From the NCBI GenBank assembly GCA_947652115.1, contig OX393569.1:14285816-14349815 (forward strand): 64,000 bases of DNA. Direction: 5' to 3'. Each line of letters begins with the position of its first letter. The stretch's first letter is position 1. The translations under genes and the position numbers were made by a program. Shown here in pieces: positions 37,861 to 47,725 of this stretch. Below the pieces are notes generated by a model that made no database searches, was not told where the DNA came from, and was given only the letters and a program-made list of their open reading frames with translations. Origin of the DNA: Blastomussa wellsi (lineage: Eukaryota > Cnidaria > Anthozoa > Scleractinia > Plerogyridae).

Positions 37861-38200
37861 AAGTTAAGAGGGGGGTTCCCTTATTTCTGAAAAATTATAC
37901 CCATAAGCAATGTAAGTGGTGCACCTGGTGTATTGAAAGGAGCAATATAATTTTCTTGGAATAAGAGATGTAGTAAACAGGAAGTTTAGACTTCCCTTAT
38001 TCCTGGAACAATATATTCCTTTACCCACACAATCCAAGAGGTGCACAATAATCTAGGAATAAGAGAAATACCCTCTAAAAGTAAACAGGTCTGGAAGTTT
38101 ACTGCAGCAATTGCACCTTTCATCACAGCCAAGTTGTGGCGCACGTGATGGTTTTAAAGATGCAACATTCTAGGAATAAGGGAAATACCCTCTAAGCGTT
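37861..38200. repeat. Tandem-like repeats shared with the first module copy
   Basis: The phrase 'gttcccttattcctggaa' or its inverse 'aggaataagggaaataccct' recurs about four times with 'gtaaacaggaagtt' between. A related block lies at 21905-22025, about 16 kb to the left, which fits the spacing of the duplicated module. Confidence 0.6.
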
Positions 38201-38326
38201 CTGTTTGCTATAAAGCTATTTTAATTGGCCTGGGTGGTGCATCGACGTTCGATTCATTACAACCGGTTGTGTGAAATTTTTTTTCAAGCGTTGCCATTTG
38301 TCCCATGCACAAGTGTGGCACCCAAG

Positions 38327-39227
38327 AGGGTCTCCCAGGGGGTCCTTGTTCCTTGTTCCCTTCCAAAATTGCCCTGTGTTCCCATGTTCCCACACTTTTT
38401 CCTTATTTGTTCGCCTTTTAATAAATTTGCTTGCCACTTATCACCGCCCTCAATTCCCTACCGCAAAAAAAGAAAAGCCAAAAACAAAACTTATAAAAGA
38501 ATAGAATATATTTCATGTGACGTTCAATTTGTGTGACACATCATCTCGAACAACTGAGTGAAATTCACAATCCATCAGAGTGGGATGAGCATTAGAACTA
38601 ACCTTAAATCTCCTAATCAATCATCCTAATACATAAACTCGTCCAAATTTGCCCTCTTCCTTGCTCGACTTGATGTTCTCAATGTGGTATCTGATTGTTC
38701 TTGGTCTTCCCCTACACATTCCCTGGCTTCTTCGATGGTGACTGATTCCACATGACCGATCATGTGAGATTGATAATGTGTAAATTCGTTCTCAGTCATT
38801 TCCATGATTTATCCATTAACAATGCTTTCTTTCAAAGAACCGCATATGTCCTCAACACTGATTTCCCTTTCCGCCTCTTCTGTGAAAGTTAATGGATCGA
38901 ACACATCGGCACCAAAGCACATCGCCCTTGCTTTTTTGGTAGCAGTGTTTACATCTTGCTGCAGTTCATACAATGTCATTTTGCAAGATGAAGTATCTGA
39001 GGCAAGATAGACAATGTCACCAGACGACTGGACAAGATCACTTGACAACTCCTTTCGTCCCCTGTCCTTTCTTGCGTAACTACTGTTTCTGTCGTTTCTC
39101 CTTGGACCTCTCCAATCTAATTTGTACAGTTTTGTTCCCCTGTTCCCTAAAAATAGGGTTATGTTCCCTTGTTCCCTTCAATATTTTGCCAATGTTCCCT
39201 TGTTCCCCAAAACCCCTGGGAGACCCT
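38327..39227. mobile_element. Non-autonomous hAT-type element, 901 bp, 8-bp TSD
   Basis: Terminal inverted repeats AGGGTCTCCCAGGGG and CCCCTGGGAGACCCT are perfect over 15 bp and flanked by the exact 8-bp duplication CACCCAAG (38319-38326 and 39228-39235), the hAT hallmark. Subterminal 'ttcccttgttcc' repeats occur at both ends. A minus-strand frame at 39048-38809 encodes a 79-residue acidic peptide without a recognisable transposase core, so it may be a fragment of a captured or decayed protein. Confidence 0.9.
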
Positions 39228-40405
39228 CACCCAAGAACATTGGACAAATTTGGTTTTAATACGACGTAGGCAGCTGATCTGATAAATACGGCATTGAAAA
39301 TATTGCTTATTCTATGCATTTTAATGATATATGTTTGCACGAGGAAAGTCAATCCTAAAAGATATTGAAACGGTGTAACCGATGGAAGACATTCCATTAC
39401 TGTGTTAAAGTTGTTCTTTAAAAGAGATGAATTCCTCTGAATTTTGAGAAGAGGAAGAGTAAGCTGGACTCTTGCCCTCGCAGTTTCCGACTTTCGTTTA
39501 CGTTTCGTTCGCTGAAAAGGTTTCTGCTCGCAGGGTATGAAAAGGTTGATTTGGCGTGAGAAATGTGTGTCCTTGACATGTCATGAAAACAGGGTGTATG
39601 GAACAAATTTGTACTAGAGGTAATAGGAATCTAAAGAATATACAAATCTGGAGATAAACGGCGTTCCGCTTTAAATTGGAAAACTTTGTTCAGCAATTTT
39701 CAGGGATCAGGAGGACGGAGTCGAACCCAATTATTGGAAAGCGTTACAAGGAAAGCGTTCGAACCAAGCTAATACTCCGGGTAATACCTGTTGTCAGTGG
39801 ATCCGAAATTTTAGCTACTTAATTTCCGCCGACTAAGGCGGCTACTGCTCGATTTTAACGTGTGTTACCCTCTTTTGAGGCTTCGTTTTACCGTTGCCGG
39901 AATCCCAGCTCGTACGGCAATGCTTCGTGACCGTTTAATATTGCATGTGCGGTGCATCTGGCGATTTTTGGTACACTTTTGGAAACTTAATTCGCAGTAA
40001 ATTTTTGCAGGGTTCGCCACGTTTAGTTCTGGTCAAAGTAAGCTCAAGGCGAAGCTTGCTGTGCATCTGAGAAGGCTTTTTTCACACGTTTTTTCGTCGA
40101 TATTATTTACCATTTGTGTAACGCACGAAATTAACACATATGAAAAGCCTATATTTTTAATATTTCCTGGAAGAAAATAGATATTCATGATTATTTGCAA
40201 GTGAAATGCATTACAAATTATTCGTTTTAAAAACTTCTGTCGCCGCATTCAGGTGAAAGGTCGCCTGCCAAAACAAAGACGGAAACCGGAAACCGCGCAT
40301 GAAAAGCCTCTGGCACCCAAGGTACACTTTTCCCCCCTTAGTGGGGATTTTAAAAAAAACGCCTGAGACTGGGACGAGTCAGGCCTGTGTGGGAGGCCAG
40401 CATTT
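39228..40405. other. Intergenic, no gene seen
   Basis: No conserved coding frame or defined element was recognised. The stretch lies between two DNA elements in the A2-B2 spacer. Confidence 0.35.
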
Positions 40406-40518
40406 TCATCCCCAAAGCCGCTTGTCTCTCTTAGCCGGCTGGGCCTGTGCACGAGGAACAACTTGATCCTCGTGCACAGGCCCAGCTGGCTAAGAGGGAC
40501 AAGCGGCTCTGGGGACGA
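40406..40518. mobile_element. Foldback element with about 50-bp arms
   Basis: The left arm 'tcatccccaaagccgcttgt' through 'gggcctgtgcacgagga' is inverted in 'tcctcgtgcacaggccc' through 'acaagcggctctggggacga'. The loop is about 10 bp. The ends carry the 'tcgtccccagag' phrase shared with elements at 2946 and 41466. Confidence 0.85.
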
Positions 40519-41144
40519 GAATGGGAGGCCAGGTGAATCAGTCACGCGTAAAAAATAACAATAGTATTTGACTTTTGTTTTGTCTTCATCGAAAATACAA
40601 CATTTAGTGAAGCGTGACAGGATAGGTTAATCTTTCAACCAATCAGACACAAACAAACCGACGTTGTATTTGTTGGTCGTTGATCAATGTCGTATTGTAA
40701 TAACAAAAATGTGTGCCTACATTGAAACAAAAAACATCGCATTTCGTGGAAAGTTACCGGACATAGAGTTAAAACGTTAGCCTGCTCGCAGCGTATGCGA
40801 CAAGACCCAAACAGAGTGTGGATGATCGTAGAAATCGCTCTAATAAAGCGCAAAACATGCAAACTCAACACCACCCTTAGCGGCCTTAGCTACAATCACT
40901 GTCATAAGTCGTTGGCCCACACACACCCCCTTTTCCCCATTCAGTGTAGGAAAGAACAATTTGTCCGAACTCCTTGCGAATTGGCGCTTTTTATGGTTTG
41001 TAAACAACATTGAAGGGGTGGGAGCGGGAGGGTGGCTCAGTTAAGGTGTTAGTGACGGTTTTTGCGGAAAACGCAACTGCTCTCTTGTATTCTATCATTT
41101 TCACGGCGTTTGGTTCGTCCACACTATTACGTTCCACTCGAAAA

Positions 41145-41390
41145 CACCCTCATACCCAGGGTCGCTCGTTTCCTGAGCGGCCCTAAAAAAATCCGATTTG
41201 AAGTCCGAAAATATCGAACTTCCGGTTGAACTGCCCATAGCTTGACCCAACGAACTACACAGTATTTTACTTCCGGCGATTTTTATTGTCCTCAAAACAA
41301 ATCAAGATAGCTCTTGTAATGGAACTTTCGAGAGTCGCTCGTTTCGTCAAGCCTGCGCAGTAAGGAACGAAGACTCGAGGTACGTGATTG
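41145..41390. mobile_element. MULE-like MITE, copy next to B2
   Basis: A 246-bp relative of the element inside B2. It begins CACCCTCATACCCAGGGTCG and ends CTCGAGGTACGTGATTG. The flanks ACTCGAAAA and ACTCGAGCA agree at 7 of 9 positions, consistent with an older 9-bp target duplication. Confidence 0.7.
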
Positions 41391-41465
41391 ACTCGAGCAA
41401 CACTGCAGTAGACATGTGTGCATGCGCACAATTGGGAAATGACATCAGTGTTTTCGGAATGTTCC

Positions 41466-41715
41466 ATTCTCGTCCCCAGAGGGCGCGATCCTTTTGGTCA
41501 GCACCAAGAATCACGACCTCTGACCGTAACCAAATTGTGAGCATGCGTAGAAAACACATTTTGTACCTTCCAGCCAATCAGATTTGTCAGATTTGACTTT
41601 GTGCATGCGCATAGTAACGGGAAGTCCGTGATTCACGGACTTCCGGTGTTGGACCTTCCTAGAGGTCTCGATTCTTGGTGCTGACCAAACGAATCGCGGC
41701 CTCTGGGACGAGAAT
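41466..41715. mobile_element. Foldback MITE with 'attctcgtcccc' ends
   Basis: The left end 'attctcgtccccagaggg' and right end 'cctctgggacgagaat' are inverted copies. Both continue inward to 'tcagcaccaagaatc' and 'gattcttggtgctga', as in the 2946-3150 element. The similarity also extends outward ('ggaatgttcc' and 'ggaatgttcg'). Confidence 0.75.
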
Positions 41716-41893
41716 GGGAATGTTCGAACACCAAGGCTTTCGACGTCCGACCAGGGACGGGACAGGCCTCCAATATCGATCGTAATGTGGACGATAGGCG
41801 AAAGCGTATCTGTTGAAAACGCATAAATGTGGACGGGGCCTTATGAGTCAATCGTTTGTTGATCCTTTTTTTATTATTTTTCACAGAGGAATC

Positions 41894-44356
41894 ATGTCTG
41901 AGCCGAATACCCCTGTTGTAGCAGATATTAACAAGGCGTTAATAAGCTCCAACTCAGGAAATGACAAGAATGAGACGGCCTTGCTGAATCCTGAATCATT
42001 CCGAGCATGCTTGGTTCAAGTGAACAATACTGGATGGAGAGCTTTCAATGAAGCCCACAAGGTAAATCCTTTAACCTTTGCATTGTCTTTTTATGTACAT
42101 AGACGCGTTTTGCCGCACGAATACGTACTTTGGCAAAAAAAAAAAATTGGCTTCGACTTTTCTGATGGGGTTGCATGACTAAATGGGCCTTTTGCAACAC
42201 ACAGTCGCATTGTACCAATTAAATATCCGCCATGCAGCAGCCGTCAGTTTACACTTGATTTGAAATCTAACTCACTTTTTTAAACTTTGTAAGAACATGA
42301 ATGCAATTCCACTTTATTTTGCTGAAGTACCCGAAAGAAAGTTGTCCGTACTTTGGTGAGGGGAAGTGATGAGGATGTCAAAGACTTAATAGAACTTGGA
42401 AAGATTGAGAGGAACTGGGGCGAATGCCTGCGCTTGGCGCAATCAGTTGAAGCAAAGTTCGAGCACGTGATGGATCACACTCGTACCCAGGGTCGCTTGG
42501 GAAACCAGCGACCCTGGAAAGATCCGATTTGAAGTCCGGTTGAACTGCGCATGCCTACCTTTCAAAAGCTTGACCCAACGGAAGACCCAACGAACTAAAT
42601 GGCAATTCACTTCCGGCCATTTTTATTGTTTTCAAAACCAATCAAAATCGAACCTGTAATGGAACTTTCGAGAGTCGCTCGTTTCGTCAAGCCTGCGCAG
42701 TAAGGAACGAAGACTCGAGGTACGAGATTGGTGATGGATCTGACGGGTGAGCTATTGGAAGTTTCTTCCGATGCCAGGGGATATTATGAAAAAACTCAGG
42801 AGGAAATAGAACTGAAAAGAAAAATTGCCCTAACAAAAGAAAATTCAGCCGGCGAGAAGATAGCTGCGGCAAAAGAACAACAAGAGAAACTAGAAAAGGA
42901 AGTACGCGAAGCGAAAAGAAGCTGGGAGAAGGCCATAGACTCTATGCCGAGTGGATTGGAACTTATGGCGATGAATGTCACTGAAACAATCGTACATAAA
43001 GCCGTCGACTGTATAAATATCTTTACGCCTTGGAATTCCCAAAATAGGTATGTGGAACCAGCAGCAAAACCTGGAATGGAAACTGGTCTGAGCAGGCTCC
43101 AACAGACGATCAGTCAGTGCCAACATCCATGAGCCGCTGGAGAGAAGCTAAAGCTCTACACCGCTCAGCTGTCGGAAGACCTTAATTCTGCTTTTAAAAA
43201 AGCCCAAGGCGACAGGGTTGTTAAACGTGCACAAGAACCGTTGGATAGAAAGCTTCAAAAGACGAAGATATATATGGAAACCTTGCAGGAAGACTTGGCT
43301 GACAACGAAGAGAGTCCATTGGACCAACAATTACAAACGTTACTGGAGAAAGGTTTGGAGATAAGCAAGGAAGGGGAAGCAATAACAAATGGGCTGACAT
43401 TTTCACCGTATGAACTGAAAGACATTTCTAATGAAGCAGCTGAACTAAAGAAAAAAGTCATGACGTTTTGCACAAAAGTTCGTGCAAGGACAGGAGGAAA
43501 TCCTTACACTACCAAACCTCCAAGACAAGCAAAAACCATGTCCAGCTCTGCAAATTCTTCCTCTACAAGTGCCGCCCAGACAGCAGTTGAAAATGCACGG
43601 TTTAAAATCGCCGAAACGAAGGGCCGTTTGGAAAGGCAAGAGAACCGCTACGATGAAACTTGCAAGCAACTAAAGGAAAGCAATGAAGAGTTGAGTAAGG
43701 TGTTAGAAAGCCTTGCTGAGTTGAGCCCAGAGAAGATTGCTGACTTCGACCAAATAAGAGACACTCTGATGCGAGGTATCAAGGCCCTGGCTTCCGTGCG
43801 TGAGCAGTGGCAGAAACTGGTGGAGTTCTTCCAGTTTATCACCAACATCATCAAGGTATGTCAAAACGAAAGCCTTAAAAGTTTTGTCGACTATGCCAAA
43901 GTGGGCCAAAGGCGGGTGCTGGCTAACGGCTATGCCGGTTCTGATTTCATGCGTGACCTCATCTATGAGCAAGTCAGCAAAGCAAATGCGACTTCATATG
44001 TGGTGTGGTCCATATCCAACACGTACGTGGAAATATCCCGCAATTACCTGATGAGCCGCTTGGCAAGTCTTGGCCAATTGATCGCCTTGGATCCGGAGAA
44101 GGAAAGAAGCAACATGGAGATGAAGAAGACAAAGCTCATGGAAGGCAGCCAGCAGGCTCAAGAAGCCATAAGGAAGCTTGTGTTGGATGCCAATGATCAC
44201 TTCCACGACAAGGTGCAGAAGAGAATCAAGCAGATCGAAACGGAGCTGCTAAAAGTACTTCCTCCAGGGGATCCAGCTAAAATAAAAGAAATAAATGACA
44301 CCGTATCTCGTTCCATCAAAGAAGCAGATGATCGTTTCACTGAAGACGACTTCTAA
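41894..44356 (+). pseudogene. Module gene B2: damaged paralogue of B1
   Basis: The B1 layout is recognisable: exon 1 at 41894-42061, exon 2 from 42294 to the stop at 44354-44356. Exon 1 lacks about 147 bp present in B1, removing the hydrophobic half of the N-terminal domain but keeping the frame. Early in exon 2 a 7-bp deletion shifts the frame near 42330. A 255-bp MITE with a 9-bp duplication interrupts the coding sequence at 42476-42730. A stop occurs near 43131 in a stretch (about 43000-43240) that is strongly diverged from B1. From 43241 to 44356 a 371-codon frame is open and almost identical to B1, with long runs of perfect identity. This part could still be translated from an internal ATG, but the full-length product cannot. 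The pattern fits pseudogenisation with recent gene conversion from B1. Confidence 0.85.
42476..42730. mobile_element. MULE-like MITE inside B2 exon 2, 9-bp TSD
   Basis: The 255-bp insert begins CACACTCGTACC and ends GGTACGAGATTG, matching as inverted repeats at 10 of 12 positions. It is flanked by perfect GTGATGGAT duplications (42467-42475 and 42731-42739). B1 has the uninterrupted site near 28170, proving an insertion. The 9-bp duplication is typical of Mutator-like elements. Confidence 0.9.
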
Positions 44357-46252
44357 GAACATGAACTGAGGTAAAACACTTTATCGTAAGTTGGATTAGG
44401 ACTGAACTTAACGTTTAGACTGTTGCAGACTGAAAACCTCCTTTAAAAGTTGATTTTTTGGACCGAAAAGGAACTCAGTAATATTTTGCTGTTGTTGTAT
44501 TGTTGTTACTGTATTTTAATTATAGATCAACATGGTCCGCGTTGTTCAGAGAATGAGTGTTGGTAGCTACATTTTACATTTATTATCATAATGAACTATT
44601 TACAGCTAGAGAAAAACAACGCAGATTTTTTAGTTCGTAATGATTTTTTAGTTCGTAATGATTGAATAGTTAGTTATTTGTCGACCAAAGGCGCTGGCAA
44701 ACAAGGGCACATTGTTTCTCTTGAGGATTTGTTGCGTGCGCAAACGCAGCAACATTTCTTGCGGAAATCAGAAACATCGGACACAAAATTTGTGTCCGCA
44801 ACAATGTTGCGCGCACGGGCAAACGGGGAAACGTTTGTGTCCGCAACATTGTCCTCGTTTGCTACCGCCTTAAGTTTATGTGAGAACTCTACCGATGCGT
44901 CTTAGTCATACAGAATCAATCAAATGATAAATCACGTAATAACTGTGCAATAGAAAGGTGTGAAGTAGTAGTTTGTAATAAATTAAATAAATTTTCAATG
45001 TGCGCCATCATGCAGACAGAGAAAATTAACACTAATACGTAGCATCTGTATTGACAGATGTTGATTTAAATTGACACAGGTCTGGTTGTTCGAAGGCTGA
45101 TTAACGTTAATCCAGGGTTACAATTTAACCAAGGTCTTAGTTTCTACTGATCGACACTATTGTTGTTTGTGGAGTTTAGACATTGTTCAAAGTAAAACCT
45201 GAAGGACTATCAAAGAGAGAGGACCTGGTTGAAACGTTAGTAAAAATTTGAAATAAAAATTCACGCTAATACTGGATTTTTTTAGCCAATCAAAAAGCTA
45301 GAAATGCAATAGTCGGAGCTGAGAATATACTAATGGATAATAGCTTAATCGTGGTTTGTTAAACTGGGTCCTTAATATCACTATTTGTTAAGAAGTATAC
45401 GTAGGTATTTTATAGTAAGCATGCTGGTTGAGTTACCAGCGTCGACTGTGGAACCTTAGGGATTCATTACAATTGAACGAATGAACGGACAGATGGACGG
45501 ACGGTTCGAAAATAGGACGTACAAATGAATAAGGTATGATCGCTTTGCTAGAACTAATTGGGGGCAATAAAAAAGTGATATAACGGTTTCTCAAACTTCT
45601 AATTACAGTGTAAGGGAAACGAAAATCGATTCGCTCGAGAAATCGAGAGAAGGCAAATCCATGGGAAGAAAATTTGGTTGGAGTTATTGGGAGGTTTGCG
45701 AATTCGGATACCAGTGTTGTAATTTCATGTTATTCACTCTTAATTAATAAACTTGGATTATGATTCGTCAGTTTAATGTTATTAACTTGCATTTATCCTT
45801 TGTCTACAATAGAATCCAGGTTTTGCATGATTAGTATAAGACGTAATGCTAATTGCTTTTGATCAACGATTATTGTATTATTCTTTGATATTTTCCTTTA
45901 CAATGATTAATGCAGATTTCAAGGAGTTGCGTTACGATATTTTAAGTTATTTTTTTGACAACCTAAATTACCCTTAAAATCTAAAAATAATAGTTTACTA
46001 AGGAAGAAAAACACAAAAGGAGTGATACTGAACCAAAAAGGAACAAGGATGGCTGAGAATGGAGAACATTGAAACAGATTGGAAATTACGATTTTTAAAA
46101 ATTTAGGCTAAATTTTTCAAAGTGCACGAACGATGACGTACTCCTTCAAAACTCTGATACGTAAGTTCATAAATTTTGATAAGAATTGCTTTCACCATAG
46201 TTACCACGGCAGCTATTATCCTCCTCCTCCTCCTGTTCTTTCCTCGTCATCA
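44357..46252. other. Region downstream of B2
   Basis: No gene recognised. A small repeat with 'tgcgcgcaacattg'-like phrases and inverted portions lies at about 44690-44870. The remainder is AT-rich without structure that I could identify. Confidence 0.35.
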
Positions 46253-47150
46253 CAGGGGGATAGCCAGGATTTCTAGAGGGGGGTTCCAAATTGGTTCCAA
46301 CGAAAACGGTTGGTTTAAAATCCTTACATTACGTACATACAAGACTTTTGCGTTTACGCTACGCAAACAGAAGACGCATTGGTTGCCGTTGAGCGAACGT
46401 GTTCATCACTTCCTCGATATTTACGTCTCGGTGGTAATTGATGTTCATCAACGCCAGCCCAGACTCTCGCTCGCTTGACATGGTCGACCTCAGGTATGTT
46501 TTTAACCTTTTTAGTGTACTGAATGAGCGCTCACATTCAGCTGGCGTTATTGGCAACGCGCACAAAATGAGGATCAAGGTGTGGATGTTAGGAAAGAACT
46601 CTCGAGTGTCTGAACTGCACTGGTGGGAAGGTCGGCATCCCCAGTGCTGCACCACTTTCCCTTCCATCGCAGGAGCTCAAAATGAACCACATGAGGAGAA
46701 GGAAAGTCGTTCCTATAAAACTCCAGCGCTGCTTCAATGTCAGGATTTCTGTCTCCGACGGCTCCCAGCTCAGGAAGAATTTTAAAGAGGCTGGACAAGA
46801 CAGCATCATTAGTAGGATTGAAGTATGTTTTCATCTCTGATTGCAGATGGTCTAGAAGGGGAATAGCAAATGTCCTCTTATAGTAATCAGATGGTGTCTG
46901 GGCTGGTACATTGTCGCGATGCTGCTGCTGATTGGTCCGGTGCGGGATGGAAGGTACAACTACATTTGCCGCGGTAGTGACCGCCAGATCGAGCCACTTT
47001 GTCCAGATGTCTTCGATGTTGTCTCGGATGTCAGTTGGAGATCGTCCGTGACATTATTACTGTTAGTGTACGCCTCGTAGATAGGGGGGTTCCTTGGCGC
47101 GAGAGGGGGGGTTCCGGAACCCCTGGAACCCTAACCTAGCTACGCCCCTG
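46253..47150 (-). pseudogene. hAT transposase remnant with its terminal repeats
   Basis: The minus strand encodes the hAT C-terminal dimerisation region: ILCALPITPAECERSFS, LKRLKTYLRSTMSSERESGL, then ALMNINYHRD. Further upstream the partly separate frame 46834-46574 contains NPTNDAVLSSLFKILPELGA and an aromatic segment typical of the same proteins. The two parts are in different frames, so a frameshift lies around 46620-46670. The N-terminal zinc finger and catalytic core are missing. Outer ends CAGGGGGATAGCCAGGATT (46253) and the inverse of AACCTAGCTACGCCCCTG (47150) act as terminal repeats; the flanks cgtcatca and catcatca agree at 7 of 8 positions, though the right flank is microsatellite. 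This is an internally deleted, dead copy. Confidence 0.85.
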
Positions 47151-47280
47151 CATCATCATCATCATCATCATCACCATCGTCATCATCATCACCATCATTC
47201 TGCTCACCATCACCCTCGTCCTCGTCCTCGTCCTCCTCCACCTCATCATCATCATCAACATCATCATCACAATCATATTC
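47151..47280. repeat. (CAT)n/(CCT)n microsatellite
   Basis: Imperfect CATCATCAC and CCTCGTCCTC trinucleotide runs start exactly at the right end of the hAT remnant. Histidine- or methionine-rich frames in this stretch are repeat artefacts. Confidence 0.95.
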
Positions 47281-47725
47281 TGTTTACAAAAATTGTGTCG
47301 TGTTCTTGGCGAAGGAACAATAAACCTACTGGTACTTCGCACTAAAAACTACAACAACTTTTGTCTTTGACAAGATGAGTGAAAATCATTTGCGACAAAC
47401 CAGACAGTTTATGATGCTTCAAATGTGTTTGTGTGTATGGCAGCTACAGTGCTGACTTCAATTGACGAAATACTCACTGAACTACTGATTAACAAGGGCA
47501 GTTCTTAGAGCATGGCACAGATTTACAGTGCTGCAATGTCCACAAGGAGTTCAAGGCCCATTCACCTACAACTGTTATGATATGCATTGATATACATTAG
47601 AATGGTAGAAACAGCAACAGGCAGTGAGCATGCACTAACTCACGATATGATTAATTATATGACCAGTTAGCATTCGAATGCACTTTCTCTTCAACTTTCT
47701 CAACTCTTTCATGTTTCTAAGTCGA

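Noticed and set aside
39690..39790. Possible tRNA from a 'gggttcgactcc' phrase on the minus strand
   Set aside because: No matching acceptor, D or anticodon arms could be folded at tRNA spacing.
47094..47345. Histidine-rich frame as a metal-binding peptide
   Set aside because: Translation of a CAT/CCT microsatellite at the edge of a hAT remnant.
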